Assembly (NCBI RefSeq): GCF_000349325.1
Contig: NC_020504.1
Coordinates: 1,302,001-1,366,000, forward strand
Reading direction: 5' to 3'
DNA length: 64,000 bases
From: Streptomyces davaonensis JCM 4913
GTDB lineage: Bacteria; Actinomycetota; Actinomycetes; Streptomycetales; Streptomycetaceae
Shown: piece by piece, positions 33,222-41,243 of the stretch
Layout of the letters: each line of letters starts with the position of its first letter
Numbering within the stretch: position 1 is the stretch's first letter
Made by a program: the position numbers and the translations under genes
Notes under the pieces: generated by a model
What the model saw: only the letters and a program-made list of their open reading frames with translations
Database searches by the model: none
What the model was told of the DNA's origin: nothing

Positions 33222-34460
33222 ATGAACTGCCCGACCGGGAATCCGGTCATCGACCTGATCAAGGGCTTCTTCGACTTTCTCGGCAATCCCATCGGGACGG
33301 TCATCGAGCTGATCGCGAACTCCATCCTCGCGGGTGCGATCGCGGTGTTCGGAGCCCTGATCACCGGAGTGCCGACCCTGACGGGGACGGCCACCGCCAA
33401 GGACGTCGGCAGCCAGACGCAGTGGCTGGTGGTCTACCTCGCGGTCGGCTCGCTGATCTTCGCCTCGGTCCGGATGGCCCTGGAACGGCGGGGTACCGCG
33501 GGCGTGACCGCCTTGAAGGGCATCCTCCGGGTCATCCTGGTCTCGGGCGCGGCCACCACCGTCGTGACGGCCGCGGCGGCCGTCGCCGACGACTACGCCA
33601 CGTTCCTCTTCAACGCGGGCGCCCAGGCGCAGTTGAGCAATGTCGGTGCCTGCAAGAGCGGCGACAACGTGGAGTCGTTCCTGCTGCTGGTCCTGGCCTT
33701 CCTGCTGCTGATCTCCGGGATCATCCACACCATCCTGATGTACATCCGGCTCGGCGTGATGATCCTGCTGCTCGGCACCCTGCCGGTGGCCGCCGCGGCC
33801 TCGATGACCGACTGGGGCGCGGGCTGGTGGCGCAAGCACATCGGCTGGATGATCGCCTGGCTGCTGTACAAGCCCGCGGCGGGTCTGGTGCTGTACTCGG
33901 GGTCCGCGATGATCTCGCAGGGCGGTCAGGGCGGTGACATCAACGAACGCATCGCCGGTATCGGCCTGATGCTGCTGTCCGCGGTCTCGCTGCCCGCGCT
34001 GCTGAAGCTCGTGGTGCCCGCCACCGCCGCCCTCGGTGGCGGCAACCCGGTCTCCGGCGCGCTGTCGGCGGCGGGCGGGGCGCTGGCGACCGGCGCCCGC
34101 TCGCTGGGCGGGGCCGCCGGCAGCGGCGGTAGCGGTGGTCAATCGGGGGCGGCCGGTCCGAAGGGGCCGTCCGGCGCGGGCAGTTCGGGAGGCGGCTCGC
34201 AGGGCGGCGCCCCCGGTCCGGGCGGGCCCGCGGGCGGGAACGGTTCCAACGGCGCCGGCTGGGGTGGTGCCGCCGGTGCCGGTGCGGGCGGTGGCGGCTC
34301 GGGAGCGGCCGCCGGGGCGGGCCGGGCGGCGGCCGCGGCCGGGGGGCCGGCCGGTGCCGCGGTCGCCGCGGTGGTCACCGCCGCGCAGATCGTCGGCAGC
34401 ACCGCGGCGGGCGCCGTGGACGGCGCCGACGGCGACCTGGGTCACAACACCGGCCGCTGA
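33222..34460 (+). CDS. polytopic membrane protein, VirB6/TrbL-like channel component
   Basis: 412 residues. About six hydrophobic helices lie between residues 25 and 275, including FLLLVLAFLLLISGIIHTILMYIRLGVMILLLGTLPVAAAA, which with the following WWRKHIGWMIAWLLYKPAAGLVLYSG is the segment most conserved in TrbL/VirB6 relatives. The last ~130 residues are Gly/Ala/Ser/Pro-rich and low in complexity, probably a flexible cytoplasmic tail. It is the last gene before a strong hairpin. VirB6-type proteins form the inner-membrane conduit. Confidence 0.65.
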   Translation: MNCPTGNPVIDLIKGFFDFLGNPIGTVIELIANSILAGAIAVFGALITGVPTLTGTATAKDVGSQTQWLVVYLAVGSLIFASVRMALERRGTAGVTALKGILRVILVSGAATTVVTAAAAVADDYATFLFNAGAQAQLSNVGACKSGDNVESFLLLVLAFLLLISGIIHTILMYIRLGVMILLLGTLPVAAAASMTDWGAGWWRKHIGWMIAWLLYKPAAGLVLYSGSAMISQGGQGGDINERIAGIGLMLLSAVSLPALLKLVVPATAALGGGNPVSGALSAAGGALATGARSLGGAAGSGGSGGQSGAAGPKGPSGAGSSGGGSQGGAPGPGGPAGGNGSNGAGWGGAAGAGAGGGGSGAAAGAGRAAAAAGGPAGAAVAAVVTAAQIVGSTAAGAVDGADGDLGHNTGR

Positions 34461-34517
34461 CCCGGTCCGGCGGCGCCGGGAGCCTCGTAGCGAAGGCCCC
34501 GTCGCCGCCCTCCGAAC

Positions 34518-34560
34518 GACCGCCGAACTCCCGCTTCCCCCCCTAGGGAGTTCGGCGGTC
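34518..34560 (+). terminator. strong hairpin between VirB6-like and VirB4-like genes
   Basis: Perfect 15-base stem (34518-34532 with 34546-34560) and a 13-base C-rich loop. It should end or attenuate the upstream secretion transcript before the ATPase genes that start at 34640. Confidence 0.75.
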
Positions 34561-34639
34561 TTGCCGACCCTCGAACCGGCCCCACTCCCCCCCCGCTGCC
34601 CCCTAACACCATCACTTCACGAAGGGAAACCGGACCCTC

Positions 34640-36133
34640 ATGTCCACGGAAGCCGTCACCCATCCGACCTACGGGAACTGGCGCCGGCCAAGGCGGCCCG
34701 GGCTCGGGCCACTTGGTCTCGTCGGCACCTTCGGTGTCTTCGGCGGCCTGGTCGTCACCCTGCTCGCCTCGCTGATCTCGCTGTACGCCGCGCTGATCGT
34801 GCTGGTCCCGGTCGTGGTGTTCCTGGTTCCGCTCGCCATTCGCACCCAGGACGGGCGCAACGTCTACCAGTTGATGACCCTGCGCGTCGGCTGGTGGCGC
34901 CGTAAGGCCAAGGGGTCGCATCTGTATGTCTCCGGACCGCTGTCCGCCCGGCCGGGCGGCCGGTTCCGTCCGCCGGGCCTGCTCAACAAGGTCACCACGA
35001 CGGAAGGCCGGGACGCCTACGACCGGCCCTTCGGCGTCCTGCACCACCCGGCCCGCAACCTGTACACGATCGTCCTGGGCTGCGACCCCGACGGCGGTGC
35101 CCTGGTCGACCCCGACCAGGTCGACGTCTGGGTCGCGCTGTGGGGCGAGTGGCTGGCCCGGCTGGCGCACGAACCCGGGCTGCGCGGCGCCTCCCTGATC
35201 GTGGAGACCGCCCCCGACCCGGGCACCCGGCTCGCCCACGAGGTGCTGCCCCGCATCCATCCCGACGCGCCGCCCGCCGCCCGCGCGGTGATGGAGGAGG
35301 TCGTCGAGCGCTATCCGACCGCCTCCTCCGAGATGCACACCTACGTCACCCTCACCTACGGCGTCCCGCCCGGCCAGCGGCGCAAGCCGGAGGATGTCAT
35401 CTCCGACCTCGCGATCCGGGTCCCGGGCCTGCTCGCCGGGCTCGTCGCGGCCGGGGGCGGCTCGGCGTACCCGCTCTCCGCCGAGCGGATCGCCGAGGTC
35501 GTCCGGGTCGCCTACGACCCCGCCGTCGCCGCCGACGTGCTCGACGCCCGCGCCCGGTACGGCGGAACGGGCCTCGAGTGGGACGACGCGGGACCGGCCG
35601 CCGCCGTCGAGACGGTGAACAGCTACCAGCACGACTCGGGGGTGTCACGGACCTGGCTGCTCACCCTGGCGCCGCGCGGCACGGTCCGGTCCTCGGTGCT
35701 CAGGGGCATGCTGGAGGCGGCCCCCGGCACCCGCCGCAAGCGGGTCGCGCTGATCTACCGGCCCATCGACCCGGCCACCTCGGCGCGGATCGTCGAGGCG
35801 GACCGGCGCAGCGCCCAGTTCATGGCGACGTCCGGACGCGGCATGGTGCAGGCCCGCGCGGCCTCCGAGATGCGGGCGGCGGAACAGACCGCGGCCGAGG
35901 AGGCGTCGGGCGCCGGGCTCGTGGAGTTCTCGCTGATGCTGACGGTCACCGTCGACAGCGCCGCCGAACTGGCCGACGCGAGCGTCACGATCCGCAACCT
36001 GACCGCCGCATCCCGGGTGTTGATGCGGCCCGCCGACCGGATGCAGGCGGCGGCGTTCACCTGCACGCTGCCCGCCGGGATCCTCCCGTGGGAGCAGACC
36101 CTGATCCCGCACGAGCTTCAGGAGGCGCTGTGA
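34640..36133 (+). CDS. SCO6880-family protein, N-terminal half of a split VirB3-VirB4 module
   Basis: 497 residues, GAAGGGAAA upstream. Two membrane helices at ~26-66 (PrgI/VirB3-like) are followed by a large soluble part lacking any P-loop, with GWWRRKAKGSHLYVSGPLS, GVLHHPARNLYTIVLGCDPDGG and AEQTAAEEASGAGLVEFSLMLTVTV. This equals the non-catalytic N-terminal half of VirB4-type ATPases. The gene overlaps the ATPase half as GTGA. Upstream there is only a degenerate ECF-like site (TCGAACC-N16-CGCTGCC). It probably anchors the ATPase to the membrane complex. Confidence 0.7.
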   Translation: MSTEAVTHPTYGNWRRPRRPGLGPLGLVGTFGVFGGLVVTLLASLISLYAALIVLVPVVVFLVPLAIRTQDGRNVYQLMTLRVGWWRRKAKGSHLYVSGPLSARPGGRFRPPGLLNKVTTTEGRDAYDRPFGVLHHPARNLYTIVLGCDPDGGALVDPDQVDVWVALWGEWLARLAHEPGLRGASLIVETAPDPGTRLAHEVLPRIHPDAPPAARAVMEEVVERYPTASSEMHTYVTLTYGVPPGQRRKPEDVISDLAIRVPGLLAGLVAAGGGSAYPLSAERIAEVVRVAYDPAVAADVLDARARYGGTGLEWDDAGPAAAVETVNSYQHDSGVSRTWLLTLAPRGTVRSSVLRGMLEAAPGTRRKRVALIYRPIDPATSARIVEADRRSAQFMATSGRGMVQARAASEMRAAEQTAAEEASGAGLVEFSLMLTVTVDSAAELADASVTIRNLTAASRVLMRPADRMQAAAFTCTLPAGILPWEQTLIPHELQEAL

Positions 36134-37788
36134 GTCGCCGGAGCGAGGAGCGGAAGGCCGAACAGGCCGACCGGCTGGCCGAGAAGCAGGCGCGCGAGGC
36201 GCTGGCCGGGGGCCCGGTCTCGACACAGCCGTCCGGGAAGCCCGGGAAGCAGGACAGGAAGGGCAAGAAGCCGAAGGCGGACGCCGACAAGGCCCGCCCC
36301 AGGCAGCCGTACGTCCCGCCCCGTGGCTGGCTCGGTCCCGGCGGCGGACGCGTCGGCTATATGGATCCGCCCACCATGTGGCGGGCCACCACTGTGCAGG
36401 CGTGCGGCATGTGGCCGTTCGCCGCAGGTTCCGGCTCGCCCATGACCGGCGTGCCGCTCGGGCAGCACCTGTTCACCGGCGCCACGGTCTGCGGCGACCC
36501 GCTGAACTGGTTCACCCGGGCCCGCTACATCTCCAACCCCTCGCTGTTCATGCTCGGCATGCCGGGCCTGGGCAAGTCCACCCTCGTCAACCGGATGCTG
36601 ATCGGGCTCGCCGCGACCGGCGTGGTCCCGCTGGTGCTCGGCGACCTCAAGCCCGACTACGCCGACACCGTACGGGCGCTGGGCGGTCAGGTGATCTCCA
36701 TCGGGCGGGGCCGGGGCGGCATCAACGTCCTGGATCCCGGTGCCATGGGCGAGGCGGCGGCGCGGATCGGCGGCGAGGCGGGCGAGGTGCTGAAGGCGGA
36801 GACGCACGGGCGGGTGCTGAACATGGTCGCCGCGCTGATCACCATCGTGCGGGGCCGTCCGATGGACGACCACGAGCAGTCGGTGCTCAGCGCCTGCCTG
36901 CACCATCTGCGCGAACGCACCCCGGTGGGCGGCACGGTCCTGCTGCCCGATCTGCTGCGCGTGCTCACCGAGGGCCCCGACCGGGTCCGCGCGGTCACCC
37001 TGGACCGCGGCGACGACACCCGCTACCGGGACGCCGTCGACCCGCTGCACCGCTCCCTGCTCGGCATCCTCGACGGCCCGCTCGGCGACACCTTCGCCTC
37101 CGAGACGTCCACCCGGATCAACCCCAATGCGCCCGCCGTGTGCATCGACATCTCCGGTATCGGCGAGGCCGACACCCAGCTGACCGCCGCCGCGATGCTC
37201 GCCGCCTGGTCCGACGGGCTCGGCACGGTGGCCGCCTCGCACGCCCTCGCGGACGCCGGACTCGCGCCCCGGCGCTGGTTCTTCACCGTGCTCGACGAGC
37301 TGTGGCGCCCGCTGCGCGCCGCCTCCGGCATCGTCGACCGCATCGACGCGCTGACCCGCCTCAACCGTTCCCTCGGCCTCGGCGACGCCAAGATCACGCA
37401 CACCCTCAAGGACGCCGAGGCCCTGGGCACCGACTCCGACCGGGCCAAGGCGCGCGGCTTCGTGGAGCGGGCCGGGATGGTGGTGTGCGCCGGACTGCCG
37501 CGGGCCGAGATGGAGGAACTCGGCAAGGTGGTGGGGCTGTCCCGGCGGGAGATCGAGCTGGTGTCGTCCTGGTCCTCGCCGCCGGGCTGGGGCGTCTCCG
37601 GCGAGCACGAGGAGCCGCCGGGGCGTGGCCGCTTCCTCATCAAGGTCGGCGGCCGGCCCGGAATCCCCATCAAGGTCGCCATCACCGACGCCGAACGACG
37701 GCTGCACAACACCAACACCCGCTGGACCCCCAACGAGGAGAGCGTCGAACAGGCCGTGTCCCGGGCGAACGGGGGGTGGACCGCATGA
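36130..37788 (+). CDS. VirB4-type secretion ATPase (catalytic half)
   Basis: 552 residues from the GTG at 36130. Residues 1-60 are Lys/Arg-rich and disordered. Walker A GMPGLGKST is at 143-151, followed by LVLGDLKPDYADTVRALGG, a typical VirB4/TraC feature. Walker B is RWFFTVLDELWRPL (~385), with a sensor region LTRLNRSLGLGDAKITHTL. The enzyme powers substrate transport and pilus assembly in type IV systems. Databases often call such Streptomyces proteins type VI secretion ATPases, which the sequence does not support. It is coupled to both neighbours by 4-base overlaps. Confidence 0.8.
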   Translation: MSRRSEERKAEQADRLAEKQAREALAGGPVSTQPSGKPGKQDRKGKKPKADADKARPRQPYVPPRGWLGPGGGRVGYMDPPTMWRATTVQACGMWPFAAGSGSPMTGVPLGQHLFTGATVCGDPLNWFTRARYISNPSLFMLGMPGLGKSTLVNRMLIGLAATGVVPLVLGDLKPDYADTVRALGGQVISIGRGRGGINVLDPGAMGEAAARIGGEAGEVLKAETHGRVLNMVAALITIVRGRPMDDHEQSVLSACLHHLRERTPVGGTVLLPDLLRVLTEGPDRVRAVTLDRGDDTRYRDAVDPLHRSLLGILDGPLGDTFASETSTRINPNAPAVCIDISGIGEADTQLTAAAMLAAWSDGLGTVAASHALADAGLAPRRWFFTVLDELWRPLRAASGIVDRIDALTRLNRSLGLGDAKITHTLKDAEALGTDSDRAKARGFVERAGMVVCAGLPRAEMEELGKVVGLSRREIELVSSWSSPPGWGVSGEHEEPPGRGRFLIKVGGRPGIPIKVAITDAERRLHNTNTRWTPNEESVEQAVSRANGGWTA

Positions 37789-39551
37789 GCGGCCCGCGCA
37801 CCGGAGGCGGCTACCACGAGCAACTGCCGTGGGCCATCGTCGCGCTCGCCGGCACCGGCCTCACCCTGTTCACCGTCGTCTGGTCCGGCGGCACCCTGGG
37901 CTCCGGTCTGACCGGCAACGGTTTCCACGCCCCGCCCTTCGCGATGTCCACCGTCGCCCGCCTCACCACCGACGGCCCGGCCGCGCTGTGGCCCACGGCA
38001 CCGGCCGCCGCCGTCTACGCGGGCATGCTCGCCCTGCTGGCGCTCCTCGCCGCACCCGCCGCACTGGCCGTGCGGTTCCTGGTGGAGCGGGCGTCCCGTC
38101 CCAAGGGCCTGGCCGGGCGCCGTGAGCTGGCCGCCATGTGCCCCAAGGGCATCGAGGCCCGCGCCCGTGAACTGCGCCCGAGCCTCAAGGGGCGGGAACA
38201 GCTCCGCCCGGACGAGACCGGCAACCTCCTCGGCGACCTCGACCCCAAGGGCCCCGAACTGCGCAGCAGTTACGAGGATGTGGAACTCGACCTCATGGCA
38301 CCCCGGGCGGGCAAGTCCACCGGCATCGCCGTCCCCCGGGTGCTGCGCGCCCAGGGCGCCGTCCTGCTCACCTCCAACAAGTCGGACGTGTACGCCGTCA
38401 CCCGCGCCGCGCGTGAACAGGCGGGCACGGTCTGGACGTTCGACCCGCAGGGCATCGCCCACTCCCCGCGCGCCATGTGGTGGGACCTGCTCGGCGAGTG
38501 CCACACCATCGAGGGCGCCCGTCGCCTCGCCGGCCACTTCGTGGCGTCCGTCAACGACGACACCGCGAAGAAGGACTTCTGGATCTCGGCCGCCCAGAAC
38601 ACCCTCACCGCACTGTTCCTCGCCGCGGCCCGCGGCAAGGCACCGGTCGTCGAGTTGCTCGGCTGGCTCGCCGATCCTGCCGACCGCACCCCGATCGACC
38701 TGCTGCGTGAGGCGAAACTCGTCGCGATGGCCGAGCAGTTGCAGGGCACGGTGCGCGGCGCCGTGGAGACGCGGGACGGCATCTACGAGACGGCCCGCCA
38801 GACCGTGTCCTGTCTGCTCGACCCGGAGATCCTCGCCTGGGTCACCCCCGACCCCGAGCTGCCCGAGTTCCTCCCCCATCAGCACGTTCTCGGCACGGAC
38901 ACCCTCTATCTGCTGTCCAAGGACGGCGGCGGATCGGCGGCGGGGGTCATCGCGGGCCTCGCCGACGCGACGATGCGGGCGGGTGTGGTCGCCGCGGAAC
39001 GCATGGGCGGCAGGCTCGACCCGCCGCTCACCGCGGTCCTGGACGAGGCCGCCAACGTGTGCCGGATCTCCGATCTGCCCGACCTCTACTCGCACTTCGG
39101 CTCCCGGGGCATCAACGTCGTGACGCTGCTTCAGAGTTACCGGCAGGGCGCGCGGGTGTGGGGCGAGGTCGGCATGGACGCGCTGTGGAGCGCGGCCACC
39201 GTCAAGCTGCTCGGCGCGGGCCTGGACGACGCCGACTTCGTGCAGAAGATCTCCACCCTCGTCGGCCAGCACGATGTCCGCACCCCGAGCGTCTCCCGCA
39301 GCAAGGACGGCACCTCACGCTCGTACTCCTACCGCCAGGAGGCCGTCCTGCCGCCCGACAAGATCCGAGCCCTGCCCAAGGGCACCGCCCTCCTCCTCGC
39401 CACCGGAGTCCGGCCCGCCCTGATCCGGCTGCGCCCCTGGTACAAGGAGCCCGGCGCCGCGGCGATCTCGGCGGCGGCGAAGGCGGAGACGGCCGCGATC
39501 ACCCAGCGGGCCGCAGGCCGTCTGCCGGGTGTGACCCTCGGGAAGCGGTAG
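37785..39551 (+). CDS. VirD4/TraG-type coupling protein
   Basis: 588 residues from the ATG at 37785 (ATGA overlap). Two membrane helices lie near ~15-33 and ~72-95, then a large cytoplasmic ATPase: Walker A APRAGKST (~170), VLLTSNKSDVYAVTR, TVWTFDPQGIAHSP, WWDLLGECHTIEGARRLAGHF, Walker B TAVLDEAANVCRI, and LYSHFGSRGINVVTLLQSY. These are hallmarks of TraG/VirD4 coupling proteins, which bring substrates to the type IV channel. The 3' end overlaps the convergent DUF418 gene by 53 bases. Confidence 0.88.
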   Translation: MSGPRTGGGYHEQLPWAIVALAGTGLTLFTVVWSGGTLGSGLTGNGFHAPPFAMSTVARLTTDGPAALWPTAPAAAVYAGMLALLALLAAPAALAVRFLVERASRPKGLAGRRELAAMCPKGIEARARELRPSLKGREQLRPDETGNLLGDLDPKGPELRSSYEDVELDLMAPRAGKSTGIAVPRVLRAQGAVLLTSNKSDVYAVTRAAREQAGTVWTFDPQGIAHSPRAMWWDLLGECHTIEGARRLAGHFVASVNDDTAKKDFWISAAQNTLTALFLAAARGKAPVVELLGWLADPADRTPIDLLREAKLVAMAEQLQGTVRGAVETRDGIYETARQTVSCLLDPEILAWVTPDPELPEFLPHQHVLGTDTLYLLSKDGGGSAAGVIAGLADATMRAGVVAAERMGGRLDPPLTAVLDEAANVCRISDLPDLYSHFGSRGINVVTLLQSYRQGARVWGEVGMDALWSAATVKLLGAGLDDADFVQKISTLVGQHDVRTPSVSRSKDGTSRSYSYRQEAVLPPDKIRALPKGTALLLATGVRPALIRLRPWYKEPGAAAISAAAKAETAAITQRAAGRLPGVTLGKR

Positions 39552-40716
39552 GACGCCCCGCCAGGGTGACGGTACGCAGCAACAGCTCGGCGGGGCCGTA
39601 TCGCATCCGCCTCATCAGGTGGGCGCTTGCGGCGAGTTGGGCACCGTACAGCAGCACACAGCCCGCGAGGACGGCGGCGGGGCCGACCCGGTCGTAGAGG
39701 CCGAGTCCGTAGCCCGTGAACACGCAGGCGAGGACCAGCGACTGGGTGAGGTAGTGGGTGAGCGCCATCCGCCCGGCGGCGGCGAGCAGGCCTACCGCCG
39801 CCGGGCGCACGGCATCCAGCAGCAGGAGCAGGCCGCAGGCGTACGACGCCGTCAGCGCCGGTGCGGTGAGGACCGCCACCGCCTGCCCGACGTAGAACCA
39901 TCGGTTGTCCATGGGCCAGTTCGCGCAGCACGCGGTGGCCACACCACCGGCCAGGCCGATCGGCAGCCACCGTACGACGATCCCGCGCAGCCACGCCCGG
40001 TCCCGGCCGCGCCGCTCCACGAGCCGGGTTCCGGCCGCCGCGAGCCCCGCCAGGAAAGCGGCCAACAGGTCGGGGGCGTACAGGAGATCGACGCCGATCG
40101 CCGATGGCAGGTCGCGCAGATGGGCGCCGAGGACCGACAGTGCGTCGCCGCGGTGGGCGGCGACGGAGTCCGCGACCTGAGGAACGTACTGGCCGGGGGT
40201 GAAGGGCTCGGCGAGCGCGACGGTCAGCAGCCCGTACCCGAACAGGACGACCGCGAGGCCGACGACCAGAGCAGCGGCGAGGCGCACGGCGGTCCGCGGG
40301 GCGAGGCCGCGCAGTCCGTACAGGACCAGCGACAGGACCGCGTAGATCATCAGGATGTCGCCGGGATACAGCAGCACGGCGTGGGCGACCCCGAGCGCGA
40401 ACAGCCCTGCCGCGCGCCGCAGATGACGAGGGGCGAACGCGGCACCCGCGCGCCGCGCGGACCGCTCCTGGAGGACGAAGCTGTAGCCGAACAGGAAGGA
40501 GAACAGCAGATAGAACTTGGTGGAGACCAGCGCGGTCACCGCCCAGGCCGCCGCCCGGTCCAGCGTCGAGGCCCCCGGCCCGCCGCCGAACACCGCGTGG
40601 GGTCCCGCCATCATCAGGGCGTTGACCAGCAGGATGCCGAACAGGGCGAAGCCGCGCAGCACATCGAGCTCGCCCAGGCGCTCGTCGGGGACCGGCAGGG
40701 TCCCGTCCGGCTTCAT
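39499..40716 (-). CDS. DUF418 family membrane protein
   Basis: 405 residues from the ATG at 40716 (MKPDGTLPVPDERLGELDVLRGFALFGILLVNA). The LDVLRGFALFGILLVN signature, KFYLLFSFLFGYSF, and the C-terminal GRMALTHYLTQS are the diagnostic motifs of DUF418/YeiB proteins, with about 10 membrane helices. They are related to acyltransferase-like membrane proteins, but the reaction is not known. The gene is coupled (ATGA) to the small membrane gene before it, and both lie under a promoter of the locus-specific ECF type, so it may belong functionally to the secretion system. Confidence 0.85.
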   Translation of the reverse strand: MKPDGTLPVPDERLGELDVLRGFALFGILLVNALMMAGPHAVFGGGPGASTLDRAAAWAVTALVSTKFYLLFSFLFGYSFVLQERSARRAGAAFAPRHLRRAAGLFALGVAHAVLLYPGDILMIYAVLSLVLYGLRGLAPRTAVRLAAALVVGLAVVLFGYGLLTVALAEPFTPGQYVPQVADSVAAHRGDALSVLGAHLRDLPSAIGVDLLYAPDLLAAFLAGLAAAGTRLVERRGRDRAWLRGIVVRWLPIGLAGGVATACCANWPMDNRWFYVGQAVAVLTAPALTASYACGLLLLLDAVRPAAVGLLAAAGRMALTHYLTQSLVLACVFTGYGLGLYDRVGPAAVLAGCVLLYGAQLAASAHLMRRMRYGPAELLLRTVTLAGRPTASRGSHPADGLRPAG

Positions 40717-41105
40717 GACCCCACCACGACGCCCGTGCCGAAGCTCAACGTCGAGGACACGAACCAGCCGAACGACGGCGCCAACAGATGCCGCAGCGTC
40801 CACAGCCGGGCCGCCGTGGGCCGGGCCCGCGCGTAGACGACCGTGATGTGTCCGCCGATCGGCGGCAGTCCGCACAGCGGCCCGTACCGCCCGGGGTCGA
40901 GGACGAGGTTCCGCCCGAGGTGATCGGAGAACACCACAAGGCCCCCGCGCCGCCGGTCGGCCGCCGCACGGGCCGCCACCACGCCCGTCACGCGCAGTCC
41001 GCGCAGCCACAGTCGCACCGCCGCCAGCGAAGCCCGCAGGGCCAGCAGCAGAAAGCCGAGGCCGCACCCCGTGCACAGCGCCAGCAGTAGCAACTCCGCG
41101 TCCAT
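40713..41105 (-). CDS. small membrane protein of unknown function
   Basis: 130 residues. One N-terminal membrane helix (LLLLALCTGCGLGFLLLALRASL), a middle basic part with DHLGRNLVLDPGRYGPLCGLPPIGGHITVVYARARP resembling the small external domain of DUF3592-like proteins, and a second helix at the C-terminus (FGWFVSSTLSFGTGVVVGS). It is expressed from P3 and coupled to the DUF418 gene. Confidence 0.65.
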   Translation of the reverse strand: MDAELLLLALCTGCGLGFLLLALRASLAAVRLWLRGLRVTGVVAARAAADRRRGGLVVFSDHLGRNLVLDPGRYGPLCGLPPIGGHITVVYARARPTAARLWTLRHLLAPSFGWFVSSTLSFGTGVVVGS

Positions 41106-41144
41106 TCAAGCCCCTTCGCCGTCCACCTGCACACCCTTCGGCAG

Positions 41145-41174
41145 CACAACGGGCATCGGTCCGGGCCGGTTCAG
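41145..41174 (-). promoter_or_regulatory. ECF-type promoter P3
   Basis: On the minus strand CTGAACC (41168-41174), 16 bases, CGTTGTG (41145-41151). Drives the 41105 gene, whose start is 39 bases downstream. It lies back-to-back with P4, with -35 elements 5 bases apart. Confidence 0.7.
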
Positions 41175-41179
41175 CTGCC

Positions 41180-41210
41180 TTGAACCGCCGGACGGCGCGG
41201 GCGCGTTGTG
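41180..41210 (+). promoter_or_regulatory. ECF-type promoter P4
   Basis: TTGAACC (41180-41186), 17 bases, CGTTGTG (41204-41210), 33 bases before the NlpC/P60 start codon. Confidence 0.75.
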
Positions 41211-41243
41211 CGAACGACCCATGACGAAGGGAGCTTCGGCCGG

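Noticed and set aside
34050..34440. GC-rich simple repeats as a possible replication or attachment element
   Set aside because: They are the codons of the Gly/Ala-rich tail of the VirB6-like protein.
36378..37784. Upstream extension of the VirD4/TraG frame
   Set aside because: It lies wholly within the VirB4 ATPase gene in another frame; translation is Arg/His-rich noise until the ATG at 37785.
34640..37788. Database-style label of type VI secretion for the ATPase genes
   Set aside because: No Tss components (sheath, Hcp, VgrG, ClpV) are present. The domain plan is VirB3/VirB4.
30036..39551. Reading the locus as an integrated conjugative plasmid
   Set aside because: No relaxase, TraB/FtsK-type transfer ATPase, Spd genes, replication protein, integrase or tRNA-linked attachment site is visible. 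The coupling protein is TraG/VirD4-type, and effectors adjoin it.
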